From DASQHW01 sp038238245 (GTDB taxonomy: Bacteria; Actinomycetota; Acidimicrobiia; IMCC26256; PALSA-610): a DNA stretch of 64,000 bases. How positions within the stretch are numbered: position 1 is the first letter of the stretch; the number at the start of each line of letters is the position of its first letter. The notes beneath the pieces were generated by a model. It worked only from the letters and a program-made list of their open reading frames with translations, was not told where the DNA came from and made no database searches. A program made the position numbers and the translations under genes. Location: positions 1 through 64,000 of the forward strand of contig JBBRXX010000021.1 of assembly GCA_038238245.1 (NCBI GenBank), in the 5' to 3' direction. Positions 16,811-25,944 of the stretch are shown piece after piece.

Positions 16811-17335
16811 TCACTTCTCGATCACCTCTCGAAGGCGCACAGTCGCGCGGTGCAACAACGACCCGACGGTTCCCGGCCGGCACCCGAGCGCGCGCGCAAT
16901 GTCTCGCTCGTCGAGACCGTGCCAGTAGCGCAACACGATCGCGGCCCGCTGACGCGCGGGCAGCGACGCGAGCACGTCGAAGAGTTCGTCGGCGCCGAGC
17001 TCGACGGTCGAGGGTCCGGTCCGTTCCATGGTCCGACGCTCGCGGAACATTCGCCGGTGATGCGACGTGCACGCGTTGACCACTGCACGGCGGAGATACG
17101 CCTGCGGCTCGCGAACGCGCGCCCACGCGCGGTGCACCGAGACGAACGCGTCCTGGACGACGTCCTGGGCGACGTCCACCGATCCCGTGAGCAGGACCGC
17201 GAGGCGAACCATGTCGGCATAGGTATCCCGGTAGAGGTCGGCGAAGCTCGGGGCGGGCGACCGTGTGGCGCGAGCAACCGACGCCACGGGCAAGGCCCGG
17301 GCGTCGGTCTCCCGAGCCGGCGACCGTTCCCGCAC
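16811..17335 (-). CDS. ECF-family RNA polymerase sigma factor (SigE-like)
   Basis: A 174-residue group IV sigma factor. Region 2 is FADLYRDTYADMVRLAVLLTGSVDVAQDVVQDAFVSVHRAWARVREPQAYLRRAVVNAC (about 31-90) and region 4 is LPARQRAAIVLRYWHGLDERDIARALGCRPGTVGSLLHRATVRLRE (about 124-170). Regions 1 and 3 are absent, as expected. The start is uncertain: the first 25 residues of the form given here are not conserved, and a GTG at VASVARATRS is an alternative. It leads a two-gene operon with the membrane protein downstream. ECF operons are usually autoregulated, but I could not pick out a promoter in the 219-bp region upstream. Confidence 0.88.
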   Translation of the reverse strand: MRERSPARETDARALPVASVARATRSPAPSFADLYRDTYADMVRLAVLLTGSVDVAQDVVQDAFVSVHRAWARVREPQAYLRRAVVNACTSHHRRMFRERRTMERTGPSTVELGADELFDVLASLPARQRAAIVLRYWHGLDERDIARALGCRPGTVGSLLHRATVRLREVIEK

Positions 17336-17554
17336 TGCTCCTCAGACGCTCGACTGCGCCAATTCCTTGCGTGCCGTGCGCGGAACGGTATTCGGTGGAC
17401 CCCCCGTCAGGATGAGTGGCCGCCCACGAGGGCCTCCAGCCGGACCACGCGCACGTCCCCGGTCCTCAGGGTTGACGGCCGACGTGCGATAGCCTACCTT
17501 GTCAATCGTCTTAGTTGAGTATCCCAGCCAGAGATGAAGGCAAGGAGATCGAGC

Positions 17555-17746
17555 ATGAGTGACGCGACTTCCGCACGACGTCTCACGCAATGGATGCTCG
17601 ACGCCGGGATCCCGGCCTCAGACCTCTCGGCGCTCCTCGCGTCGAGCGTGGGTCTCGGCACCGGCATGGAGATCATCGGCACGCTTGCGCCGCCGAGCGC
17701 CGCGACGCCGCCGGTGAAGCTTGGCCGCCTCGACCGCGCTGCCTAG
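17555..17746 (+). CDS. Small protein of unknown function
   Basis: A 63-residue protein with an excellent ribosome-binding site: AAGGAG at 17542-17547, 7 nt before the ATG. It contains a predicted amphipathic helix (RRLTQWMLDAGIPASDLSALLASSVGLGTGMEIIG) and a Pro/Ala-rich tail. There is no Cys and no clear signal peptide. It is divergent from the ECF sigma gene across about 220 bp. I do not recognise a family; the strong translation signal and GC-biased third positions argue that it is real. Confidence 0.55.
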   Translation: MSDATSARRLTQWMLDAGIPASDLSALLASSVGLGTGMEIIGTLAPPSAATPPVKLGRLDRAA

Positions 17747-18032
17747 CGGAGCAGTGGACCCGCCGACCGCTCGGTGGTCGAGGTGCCGAACCACGAGCTG
17801 AATCGCATCGTCGGCGGGGATCCCGAGGCGCCGGGCGAGGGCAACCAGCTCGAGAGGGTCGGTCCCCGCCGTAGGTGGCATCGATTGCCATCGTCTTCCT
17901 TTGCCCGGCCAAACGGGTGGATGGTGACATCCGGCCGAACGCAGGATGAATCAGCGGTGACGCCGGGGTGACCGCCGCCGGCTGAGCTCGACGCCGCGAG
18001 GCAGGCGGCAGGCGGGTTGTAGCGTCGCCGCC

Positions 18033-19472
18033 ATGGATCGACGGGAGTTCCTGCGCCTCAGCGTGATGGCCGGTGCGGCGGCGGTCTTGGCCCAGTGCAG
18101 TAGCGGCAGCTCGAAGGCGAAAGCCGGACCGGCGACGACCACCACCTTGCCGCGCCCCGCATCGGTGCTCGACGGCGCGCCTGCGGACAGCGGCATCGAC
18201 ACCGTGGTCGTCGCGATGATGGAGAACCGCTCGTTCGACAGCTACTTCGGGTGGCTCGCGCGCGACGAGCAGTACCTCGAAAGAGGGCGATCGCGCTACG
18301 GCGCCCAGTTCGCCATTGACGGCAACTCGCTGCAGAAGTTCCCCGGACCCGGCGGGAAACCCGTCGACACGTTCCGCCGCGCGCTGAGCAAGGACGCGCA
18401 GCCATGGCGCGGCTGCGGCCACCCCGATCCCGGCCACGGATGGGACGCCGGGCGCGCCGAGCGCGACGGCGGCTTTCTTGCGCCGGGGAGCGGCAACGAC
18501 GAGTTCGCGCTCTCGTACTTCGAGGGCGCCGACCTCCCGCTCTACGACCTGCTCGCGCGCCGCTTCACCGTGTGCGACCGCTGGCACGCGTCGCTGCTCG
18601 GGCCGACATACCCCAACCGCGAGTACCTGCTCTCGGGGCAATCGGGCGGCCACAAGGACAACTTCCTGCCACTGGCGGAGGGCGGTTTCACGTGGCCGAA
18701 CATCGTCGACCGGCTCGCCGCCGCGCATGTCTCCGTCGCCGAGTACTACAGCGACCTCCCGCCGCTCCTGCTCTGGGGCGAGCGCATGAATCCCCACTTG
18801 CGCAAGATCGAACAGTTCAAGGCGGACGCGGCCGCGGGCAAGCTGCCGAAGGTCGCGTTCGTGAGTCCCACGTTCACCGGCGACAACCGCACTGACGATC
18901 ATCCCCACGGCGATCCGCGCGCCGCGCAGAAGTTCGTGCTCGACGCGTTCACCGCGTTCGCCGAGTCACCGCAGTGGGAGCGCGGATTGTTCGTACTCAC
19001 CTACGACGAGTGGGGAGGGTTCTTCGACCACGTCGCGCCCCCGATCCTGCCCGACGGCCGCACGAGCACGAACGACGAGAACAACTTCGCGCAGGCCGGT
19101 TTCCGCGTCCCCACCGTGCTCGCCTCTCCGTTCGCGCAGCCGGGCTACGTCGATCACACGATGTATGACCACACGTCGGTGCTGCGGTTCATCGAGTGGC
19201 GGTTCCTGGGGGCCCCTGCGCGCGGTCCGGGTGCGGCAACCGACAAGTGGTTCCTCACCAAGCGCGATCGGAACGCCAACAATCTCGGCGAGTCCCTCGT
19301 GCCCGGACGGGGAGACCCGGAGCTGGGCTTCGACCTCGGCGTGAAGATCGACACGCCGGAAGCGGCCTGCGCGACCGACGCGGCGTCGGCGGCCTACCGC
19401 GACCTCTCACCGACACCGTTCGAGGTCGCGCTGCACAGTGGCTACTACGAACGGGTCGGATTCGCGGTCTGA
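18033..19472 (+). CDS. Secreted phosphoesterase (phospholipase C / acid phosphatase family)
   Basis: A 479-residue enzyme of the phosphoesterase family PF04185. The N-terminus MDRREFLRLSVMAGAAAVLAQC combines a Tat-like RREFLR motif with a lipobox-like LAQC, so it is probably exported folded and lipid-anchored. Catalytic landmarks are VVVAMMENRSFDSYFGW (about 57-73), GPTYPNREYLLSG, SPTFTGDNRTDDHPHGDPRAAQ, YDEWGGFFDHV and DHTSVLRFIEWRF, matching the metal-binding and nucleophile regions of PlcA/AcpA-type enzymes. It could cleave phospholipids or phosphate monoesters outside the cell. It is flanked by a small plus-strand protein and a convergent APH-type gene. Confidence 0.88.
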   Translation: MDRREFLRLSVMAGAAAVLAQCSSGSSKAKAGPATTTTLPRPASVLDGAPADSGIDTVVVAMMENRSFDSYFGWLARDEQYLERGRSRYGAQFAIDGNSLQKFPGPGGKPVDTFRRALSKDAQPWRGCGHPDPGHGWDAGRAERDGGFLAPGSGNDEFALSYFEGADLPLYDLLARRFTVCDRWHASLLGPTYPNREYLLSGQSGGHKDNFLPLAEGGFTWPNIVDRLAAAHVSVAEYYSDLPPLLLWGERMNPHLRKIEQFKADAAAGKLPKVAFVSPTFTGDNRTDDHPHGDPRAAQKFVLDAFTAFAESPQWERGLFVLTYDEWGGFFDHVAPPILPDGRTSTNDENNFAQAGFRVPTVLASPFAQPGYVDHTMYDHTSVLRFIEWRFLGAPARGPGAATDKWFLTKRDRNANNLGESLVPGRGDPELGFDLGVKIDTPEAACATDAASAAYRDLSPTPFEVALHSGYYERVGFAV

Positions 19473-19480
19473 GCGCCGGG

Positions 19481-20584
19481 TCATCCCGGTGGGTGCGCGC
19501 CGCGGAGCTCGCGGGCTTCGTCGGCGCGGTCGAGCAGGAACCGGACGGTAGGAACCCACCAGTACATCGTGTCGGCGGTCGGCCGGCGATTGAGCGTGGG
19601 ACGGTTCTCGGTCACGGCTCGGAGGATCGCAGGCGCGATCCACGCGTACTTGGCCGCGATCGTCGACGCCATGCCGAGTCGGACGAGCTCGGGCGGCCCG
19701 TCCCAACCGGCATCGCGTAACCCGGCTTCATAGCCCCGCGCGACGAGCGCGTATAGCTCGTCGATGTGGCGGGGATCGACGTGGAAGTCGAGCACGCTGT
19801 CCGGCACGAGGTTGCCCGCGTCCTCGCCCAACGCGCCGATGCCGACGAACGACCAGTCGATCGTGATGGTCGCGTCGTCGCCGTCACGGGCGTCGAAGAG
19901 GTTCGCCGGATGGAGATCGCGATGGCACAGCGTGCGCGGCAGACCGTCGAGCGCATCGAGCAGACGCGACTGGTCCGCCCGCATCGCGTGCAGGCGCTCG
20001 ACCGGCGGCGCCGCAAAGCTCGCCGCGACGACGGGATGGTCCCACGACGCGCGCTCGCCGACGAGCTCGACGTCACCGTCGCGCTGACGCAGATACGCCC
20101 GCATCCAGTCGTGGCTCAACCAAGGCTCGTCCGGAAGCGGCCGTCCGGCCATGTACACGCCCTGGGTCTGGCCGAGATGACGGGCGGCAAGCTCATAGCG
20201 CGCCAACGGCCATTGCGGCGCTGGTGTGCCGGAGAGGTCCTCCAACCACAAGGCCACGCTGCCGTCCGGACGCGAGGCCACGAGGTGGCACCGCGACGCA
20301 CGCAGTCCTCCGGTCAACGATCCGAGCAACCCCGACTCGTAGGCGAGCGCTTCGCGCCGCCAGTAGTACCAGTGCGTGGGGTCTTCACCCGAGCGCCAGT
20401 TCTCGTGTCCGGCGTCCGAATGTGCAGTGAGCTTCAACACCGCCGATCGGTCATCAGCGCGCACACGCCAGATGCCGATGCTCGCCGACGCAACGGGCTC
20501 GTACAGCTGCTCGACCGCGGATACCGCGCCCGCGCCCGCGCCGAGCACGGCCCGCACCTCTTCGTCAACGAGAATTGCCGTCAC
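19481..20584 (-). CDS. Aminoglycoside phosphotransferase (APH) family kinase
   Basis: A 367-residue protein with the kinase-like APH fold. Landmarks are LPRTLCHRDLHPANLFD (the HxDxxxxN Brenner motif, about residue 245) and TITIDWSFVGIGALGEDAGNLV (the DFG-equivalent Asp). A nucleotide-binding beta-sheet with VLKLTAHS lies near residue 50. It starts at GTG 20584, overlapping the methyltransferase stop by four bases, so the two are coupled. Members phosphorylate antibiotics, choline, homoserine or other small hydroxyl compounds; nothing here identifies a drug-resistance enzyme. It is the last gene of a three-gene minus-strand operon. Confidence 0.82.
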   Translation of the reverse strand: MTAILVDEEVRAVLGAGAGAVSAVEQLYEPVASASIGIWRVRADDRSAVLKLTAHSDAGHENWRSGEDPTHWYYWRREALAYESGLLGSLTGGLRASRCHLVASRPDGSVALWLEDLSGTPAPQWPLARYELAARHLGQTQGVYMAGRPLPDEPWLSHDWMRAYLRQRDGDVELVGERASWDHPVVAASFAAPPVERLHAMRADQSRLLDALDGLPRTLCHRDLHPANLFDARDGDDATITIDWSFVGIGALGEDAGNLVPDSVLDFHVDPRHIDELYALVARGYEAGLRDAGWDGPPELVRLGMASTIAAKYAWIAPAILRAVTENRPTLNRRPTADTMYWWVPTVRFLLDRADEARELRGAHPPG

Positions 20585-21327
20585 GCGCGCGTGTCGGCCT
20601 TCCGCCACACCGACACGTGGTTCTCGCTGTACCGGGTGAACGGCGCGCGCTGCCAGTCCGCCCAGCGGTGCTCGAGCGTGAAGCCGGTGTGCCTGGCCAT
20701 CAGGTCGAGCTCGGACGGCCACGCGTACCGATGCACGACCGGGAACGACACGATGCGACCGTCTTCGCCCACGACGATCTGGGTGGTGGAGAGGACCTGC
20801 CGCGTCGGGTCGTGGTCCTCGATCACCAGGCCGGCCAGCCCCGTGGCCAGCCGCCGGCCGCGTACGCGCAGTCGGTCGTCGTTGCCGGGCGGGTCCGGTA
20901 CCCACGCCTCGAGGACGAAGCGGCCGCCGGGTTGCAGGTGCCGCGCAGCGTTGGCGAAGCACCGCACCTGCGCGTCCTGGTCCAAGAGCGCGTAGATCGT
21001 GTTCACGAGCAGCGCAACGACCGAGAACTCGCCGTCGACGCGCACCTCGCCGAAGTCGCCGCACGTGGTCGGGATCGGCGCACCGCCCGGTTTGGCAGCG
21101 AGGTGTTCGAGCATGACCGGCGAGCCATCGACGCCGTGCACCTCGACGCCGCGCTCGTGCAGCGGGATCGCGATGCGCCCGGTACCGACGCCCAGCTCCA
21201 GCACGGCCCCGCCTGCCGCGAGCTCGGCGAGGAGCGTGACCGCGCCATCGGTGTCGAACACGCCCTCGTAGATGTCGTCGTACTGGCCGCCGATGCGCGC
21301 GCCGTATTCGCCGGGGTCGTGGTCCAT
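20581..21327 (-). CDS. SAM-dependent methyltransferase
   Basis: A 248-residue class I methyltransferase. Motif I is GGAVLELGVGTGRIAIPL (about residues 38-55), followed by VEVHGVDGSPVMLEHL (motif II acidic residue), FSVVALLVNTIYALLDQ (motif IV region) and LQPGGRFVLEAW (post-motif). The ATG at 21327 is chosen over longer starts, which would run into the upstream small gene. It lies 5 bp after the small protein gene and overlaps the APH-type gene (GTGA). The acceptor is unknown; coupling to a small-molecule kinase suggests joint modification of one metabolite. Confidence 0.82.
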   Translation of the reverse strand: MDHDPGEYGARIGGQYDDIYEGVFDTDGAVTLLAELAAGGAVLELGVGTGRIAIPLHERGVEVHGVDGSPVMLEHLAAKPGGAPIPTTCGDFGEVRVDGEFSVVALLVNTIYALLDQDAQVRCFANAARHLQPGGRFVLEAWVPDPPGNDDRLRVRGRRLATGLAGLVIEDHDPTRQVLSTTQIVVGEDGRIVSFPVVHRYAWPSELDLMARHTGFTLEHRWADWQRAPFTRYSENHVSVWRKADTRA

Positions 21328-21332
21328 GCTGC

Positions 21333-21629
21333 TCAACCGAATCGATTGACGAGCTCGCGGGCGTAGTAGTGCGGCCAAGGATCGGCGGGTTGCGCGCTCG
21401 TGTACTGCTTGTCGAGATCGACGAGCACATAGACGAGCTCGCTGCGAACCGGCGTCGTGCCGAGGATCGCGGGAAGCTCGGAGAGCTTCAACAGCCAGTC
21501 CGCGTACCACGATGCCCAGTCCGCGTCGGCGCCGTCCGTGATGCGGTACACGCGGTGATGCGTCTCCGCGACCTCGTCGAGCAGCGTTGCGATTCGTTCC
21601 GTGTCGTCCACCGCGTCGACGCTACCCAT
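21333..21629 (-). CDS. Conserved-looking small acidic protein, first gene of the methyltransferase/APH operon
   Basis: A 98-residue protein starting at ATG 21629 (MGSVDAVDDTERIATLLDEV). It is mainly helical, with many acidic and aromatic residues (DADWASWYADWLLKLSELP, DPWPHYYARELV) and no Cys. No TM or signal peptide is visible. The stop is 5 bp before the methyltransferase start. It faces the DUF1214 gene across only 29 bp, so a shared promoter region must be very compact. I do not recognise a characterised family. Confidence 0.6.
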   Translation of the reverse strand: MGSVDAVDDTERIATLLDEVAETHHRVYRITDGADADWASWYADWLLKLSELPAILGTTPVRSELVYVLVDLDKQYTSAQPADPWPHYYARELVNRFG

Positions 21630-21658
21630 CTCGTATGGTCCCGTGTAGCGTCGCACGC

Positions 21659-22771
21659 ATGGCGGATGCGACGAGCGAAAGCCGGGCCGCGCTCGACGAG
21701 CTCCTCGACACCTTGCGCGAGGCGGCGGACCGCTTCGCGGGCGCGGAATGGGGACTCACGACACCAGACGACACCGCGGGGGCGCTGCGATTGCTGGCGA
21801 ACCTGCTCGAAGGCGGGCTCGTGGGCCACTTCGACGACGATCCGCGCCAGCCGGTGTTCCGCCAGATCGTCACGTCGACGCGCAAGAGCCTCGGTGACAA
21901 CGCCGACGCGATTTATTTCGACGCCGCGGTCTCGTCGCAGTACTCCTATCGCGTGCGCGGGCGCACCGCGGGCGCGGTGTACGTGTCGTTCACGGTGGAG
22001 GCGGGCGCGGCCGACGGCGGCTTCCCGCAGCGCACAACCGGCGTGTTGAACGACACGCAGTTCGACGTCGACCGCGACGGTCGCTTCGAGATCTACCTCG
22101 GCGGGTCGCCGCGTGAGCGGAACTGGATCGCGCTGGAACCGGACGCGTCGCAGATCACGACGCGTCACTACTGGGAACAGGCCCGCTCGCCGGGAATCCC
22201 GCCGATCCCCGACGTCGCGCTCGAGATCGAGGTGCTCGACGCGCTGCCGCCGTTGCCCCCGCCGTCGGAAGCGTCCGTTGCGGCCGGGTTCCGGCGCGTC
22301 GAGCGTTACGTGCGCTCGCGCTCGCTCGAGCAGACGAAGCCGGGAGACGCCGACCAACCGGCGTTCGTCTCCCGCGAGCCGAACACGTTCCCGCAGCCGG
22401 TGACGCCCGGCAACCACGCCCTCGCCGCCCTCGACGCCGCGTACAGCATGGCGCCGTACGTGCTCGGGCCCGAAGAAGCGCTCGTCATCACCGCCCGGTG
22501 GCCCGAATGCCGGTGCGCCAACGTGTCGCTCTGGAACCGGCACCTGCAGACCTACGACTACGCGCACCGCCAGGTGTCGTTGAATCGTGCCCAGACCACC
22601 GTCGACCCCGACGGCTCGTTCCGTATGGTCATCGCGCACCGCGATCCGGGCGTAGCGAACTGGCTCGACACCGAGGGCCGGCCGTTCGGCATGGTGTTCT
22701 GGCGCTACTTCCTCCCGGTCGGCGAGATCGACACCCCGCAGGCGAAGGTCGTCAAGCTGACCGAGTTGTAG
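21659..22771 (+). CDS. DUF1214-domain protein
   Basis: A 370-residue soluble protein. The C-terminal half (PEEALVITARWPECRCANVSLWNRHLQTYDYAHRQVSLNRAQ through FGMVFWRYFLPVG) matches DUF1214 proteins, and the N-terminal part (ATSESRAALDELLDTLREAADRF) is helical. The ATG at 21659 is closely divergent from the minus-strand small gene. Family members often sit near lipid or steroid metabolism genes, but their biochemical role is not established. It is convergent with the second sulfotransferase, 16 bp away. Confidence 0.75.
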   Translation: MADATSESRAALDELLDTLREAADRFAGAEWGLTTPDDTAGALRLLANLLEGGLVGHFDDDPRQPVFRQIVTSTRKSLGDNADAIYFDAAVSSQYSYRVRGRTAGAVYVSFTVEAGAADGGFPQRTTGVLNDTQFDVDRDGRFEIYLGGSPRERNWIALEPDASQITTRHYWEQARSPGIPPIPDVALEIEVLDALPPLPPPSEASVAAGFRRVERYVRSRSLEQTKPGDADQPAFVSREPNTFPQPVTPGNHALAALDAAYSMAPYVLGPEEALVITARWPECRCANVSLWNRHLQTYDYAHRQVSLNRAQTTVDPDGSFRMVIAHRDPGVANWLDTEGRPFGMVFWRYFLPVGEIDTPQAKVVKLTEL

Positions 22772-22787
22772 GGGCGGGGAGGCGGCT

Positions 22788-24044
22788 TCACTCCTCGGTG
22801 ATGCCGTAGTGGGCGACGTAGTGCGCGAACGTCGTGCGCACGGTTGCTTCGTCGAGCCCCACGTCGGCGAGCGAGTAGCTGTGCGTGCCGTGCTTCCCCT
22901 TGGGCTTGTCCGCCAGATAGGTCGTGATCACCTGGTCGTGGCCGGTGGGCCATTCGAGCGCCAGCTGCTCGTACGTCTGCCGCAGCGACGCGACGGGATC
23001 GCGCATCAGGTCGACGAAGTGTGAATCGACGATCCGGTCGTTCGGGACCGTGCCGTCGGCCCGCTCGGCGATCGTGTGGTCGAGGAACATCTGATACGTC
23101 GCCTCCATGAGCGGCGCGAGCGCGGCGACGTCGACGGCATCGCTGCGCATGAACCGCACCGCCGAGAGAATGCTCACCAGGGACGCAAGGAACTTGCGCG
23201 GGTCGCGATGCGTATGGACGACGCGCGCGTCGGGATACTCGGCGAACAGCGCCGGCAGCGTCGACACGTGAAACGGTGATTTCAACAGCCACGTACGCGG
23301 CGACGCCTGCGGCGCTTCGTGCGCGAACGTCTGCAGCATGCGGCGATGCAGGCGATACACCCGACCGAGGGTCTCGAGGTGCTCGAGCTGCCAGCCCGTG
23401 AAGGTCGGCGCGTCGTAGATCATCCCCCAGTACGGCCCCGAGAAGTCGTACATCAAGAAGTGCACGCACTCACACGGCAGGTTGCTCGCGAGCTCGTGCA
23501 TCGTCATGAACTCGGGATGGATGTCGGCCCAGAGCTCCTGCTCCGATTCCGAGAGCGCGAGCCGCCGCTCGACCGTGCCCATCGACCGCAGCGGGTACAG
23601 CGCTTCGTACGCGATCGGCGCGCGCAGCTGCGGGTCCAGCGCGAGCAGCTCGAGCAGGATCGTCGTCCCCGTGCGGGGCGGCCCGACGACGAATACCGGC
23701 GCGTCGACCGGCGCGGCGGCGATTGCCGGCGTTGTCCGCCATGCCTCTTGCAGCTGCAGCCACGTCTGCAGCACGCGCAGGACTTCGCTGCGTGTGAGGA
23801 CACGGCCGAGGAGGTGCAGGTGCGACTCGGTGTCGATCGACGCGAGCTGGCGCCGGTACGTCTCGGTCCAGCCCGGCCACTCGGTTTCGCCGAGATCGTC
23901 CAAGCCGGTGGTCGACCGGGCGACGGCGAGCAGCTCGTCGGCGTCGAGGCCGACCAAATGCCGAGGGTCGCCCACCGCGTCGCCGAACAGGTTCACACGA
24001 CGGACCCACTCGGGATGGACCAGATCCTTCGTCCGCACGTGCAT
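22788..24044 (-). CDS. Sulfotransferase family protein, second copy
   Basis: A 418-residue PF13469-type sulfotransferase. The PAPS-binding loop is VFVVGPPRTGTTILLELLALD at about residues 116-136 and the 3'-phosphate element is RVVHTHRDPRKFLASL near 275, preceded by TWLLKSPFHVSTL. ATG 24044 was chosen because it is the first plausible start after the divergent ABC gene; longer frames are antisense. It is related to the enzyme at 5131-6300, but the two diverge enough to suggest different acceptors. The 51-bp gap to the divergent ABC exporter gene could hold shared control. Confidence 0.82.
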   Translation of the reverse strand: MHVRTKDLVHPEWVRRVNLFGDAVGDPRHLVGLDADELLAVARSTTGLDDLGETEWPGWTETYRRQLASIDTESHLHLLGRVLTRSEVLRVLQTWLQLQEAWRTTPAIAAAPVDAPVFVVGPPRTGTTILLELLALDPQLRAPIAYEALYPLRSMGTVERRLALSESEQELWADIHPEFMTMHELASNLPCECVHFLMYDFSGPYWGMIYDAPTFTGWQLEHLETLGRVYRLHRRMLQTFAHEAPQASPRTWLLKSPFHVSTLPALFAEYPDARVVHTHRDPRKFLASLVSILSAVRFMRSDAVDVAALAPLMEATYQMFLDHTIAERADGTVPNDRIVDSHFVDLMRDPVASLRQTYEQLALEWPTGHDQVITTYLADKPKGKHGTHSYSLADVGLDEATVRTTFAHYVAHYGITEE

Positions 24045-24095
24045 CACGAGCGACCCTACGACGGTGGCGCACGCGCGTGCGAAGATCGCACCCGC

Positions 24096-25889
24096 ATGAT
24101 CTCCCGGATCCGCAACGCGCCCGTGTGGCAGTTCTTCGGTGTGCTCGCGCGCTCGGATCGGCGGCTCGCGATCGCGTGGTGGGCGCTCATCGTGCTGCGC
24201 AGTGCGCTGCCGGCCGTGTTCGTCGTCGCGATGGGTGCGACGGTGTCGGCGGTACAGCGCCACGATTCGCTCGCGCTCCCACTTGCGGCGATCGGCGTGG
24301 CGTTCATCGCGATGCAGGCGGTCGGACCGATCCACGACGCGCTGTCGTCGAACCTCGGCGCCAAGGTTTCGGTGTACCTCCACGATCGCTTGATGCTCGC
24401 GTGCGTCGGGCCACCTGGATTGGGTCACCTCGAGAACCCCGAGCTCGCCGACGAGCTGTCGTCCGCGCGCGAATTCGATCTCGGTCTCACGGGCCCCAGC
24501 ATCATCGTGTCGATGCCGAACATCGGCGGCGGGTTCGCGCAGTTCGGTGGAGGTGTTGCCCAGGTGTTGCTGCTGTTCGCCTATCACTGGTGGGCACCGC
24601 TGCTGTTGGCTGCCGCCTGGGGGAGCACGCACCACTTCTTGAAGGCGACCGCGATCTGGCACGCACGAATGTCGGGGGACACGGTCGAGAAGCAACGGCG
24701 CGCCGGCTACGCGTACAAGCTCACCGTCGAGTCGCCGGCGGCGAAGGAGGTGCGCCTGTTCGGCCTGGCGGACTGGATCGTCGGCGGCTTCACGTCGTTG
24801 CGGCGTCAGCTGCTCGACCGCTCGTGGGCCGAACGCAAGATGGGTGCGCGGCCGACCGCCTATGCCGTCCTCATCGTCACTGCTGCCAACGTGTTGTTCT
24901 TCTGGTTGCTGGCCCGGGACGCAACCGACGGGCGCGTGTCGTTGGGCTCGCTCGTCGTCTTCGCGCAGGCAGCGATCGGTGCGAGCACGCTCGCGTTCGG
25001 CGAGTGGGACTGGTGGTTGCGCACGAGCGCGCAACCGGTGCCGCTGGTGCTCGGCCTGCTCGACCGCATGGGTCCGGCCGGCGCGCTCAGCTCCGGCACG
25101 CGCGACGCGGCGGGCATGCCGGAACGAGAGATACGACTCGAGAACGTTCGGTTCGCGTACCCGACCAGCAGCCGCCTCGTGCTCGACGGTCTCGACCTCA
25201 CGATCCCCGCGGGGAAGTCCCTTGCGATCGTCGGGCAGAACGGGGCGGGGAAGACCACGCTCGCGAAGCTGCTGTGCCGCATGTATGACCCCACCGGCGG
25301 CACGATCAGCGTCGACGGCGTCGACCTGCGGGACCTCGACATCGCGTCATGGCGGTCGCGCATCGCGGCGGTGTTCCAGGACTATGTGCGTTACGAGCTC
25401 ACGCTGCGCGACAACGTGGCACCCGCCGGCGCATCTGACGAAGACGTGCTGGCCGCGCTCGACCAGGCACGCGCCGCGGATCTCACCGGCCTCGACACCG
25501 TCCTCTCCCGCGCCTACGCCGGAGGCCGTGACCTGTCCGGCGGACAGTGGCAACGCATCGCGCTCGCCCGAGCCTTGTGCGCGGTGCGGCTCGGTGCGGG
25601 TGTCGTCCTGCTCGACGAACCCACCGCACAACTCGACGTCCGCGGCGAGCTCGAGATCTTCGACCGGCTGATCGACGCAGCCCGCGGCGCGACGACGATC
25701 CTCATCTCGCACCGCTTCTCCACCGTGCGGCGGGCCGATCTCATCTGCGTCGTCGAGGGCGGGCGGGTGGTCGAGCTCGGTTCGCACGACGAGATGATCG
25801 CGCGCGGCGGCCGTTACAAGGAGATGTTCGAGCTGCAGGCGTCGCGGTTCGACGACCCCGAAGAAGAAGCGCTGGATTCACTGTCATGA
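24096..25889 (+). CDS. ABC exporter half-transporter, subunit A
   Basis: A 597-residue protein with an N-terminal membrane domain of about six TM segments (residues 20-330) and a C-terminal ATPase. The NBD has Walker A IVGQNGAGKTT (about 378-388), Q-loop VFQDYVRYE, signature LSGGQWQ, Walker B VVLLDEPTAQLD with catalytic Glu, and H-loop ISHRF. It pairs with the next gene 55 bp downstream, which has a divergent signature, so they probably form a heterodimeric exporter. The substrate is unknown; lipid, peptide or drug are all possible. Confidence 0.88.
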   Translation: MISRIRNAPVWQFFGVLARSDRRLAIAWWALIVLRSALPAVFVVAMGATVSAVQRHDSLALPLAAIGVAFIAMQAVGPIHDALSSNLGAKVSVYLHDRLMLACVGPPGLGHLENPELADELSSAREFDLGLTGPSIIVSMPNIGGGFAQFGGGVAQVLLLFAYHWWAPLLLAAAWGSTHHFLKATAIWHARMSGDTVEKQRRAGYAYKLTVESPAAKEVRLFGLADWIVGGFTSLRRQLLDRSWAERKMGARPTAYAVLIVTAANVLFFWLLARDATDGRVSLGSLVVFAQAAIGASTLAFGEWDWWLRTSAQPVPLVLGLLDRMGPAGALSSGTRDAAGMPEREIRLENVRFAYPTSSRLVLDGLDLTIPAGKSLAIVGQNGAGKTTLAKLLCRMYDPTGGTISVDGVDLRDLDIASWRSRIAAVFQDYVRYELTLRDNVAPAGASDEDVLAALDQARAADLTGLDTVLSRAYAGGRDLSGGQWQRIALARALCAVRLGAGVVLLDEPTAQLDVRGELEIFDRLIDAARGATTILISHRFSTVRRADLICVVEGGRVVELGSHDEMIARGGRYKEMFELQASRFDDPEEEALDSLS

Positions 25890-25944
25890 GACGACAGCGG
25901 AGCCGACCGAAGGGGAGGCGGAGCGTGGAGTCGACCCAAACAAG

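Noticed and set aside
17673..18908. A 411-codon minus-strand frame over the phosphoesterase start
   Set aside because: No homology recognised, overlaps the Tat signal and catalytic N-terminus of the plus-strand enzyme.
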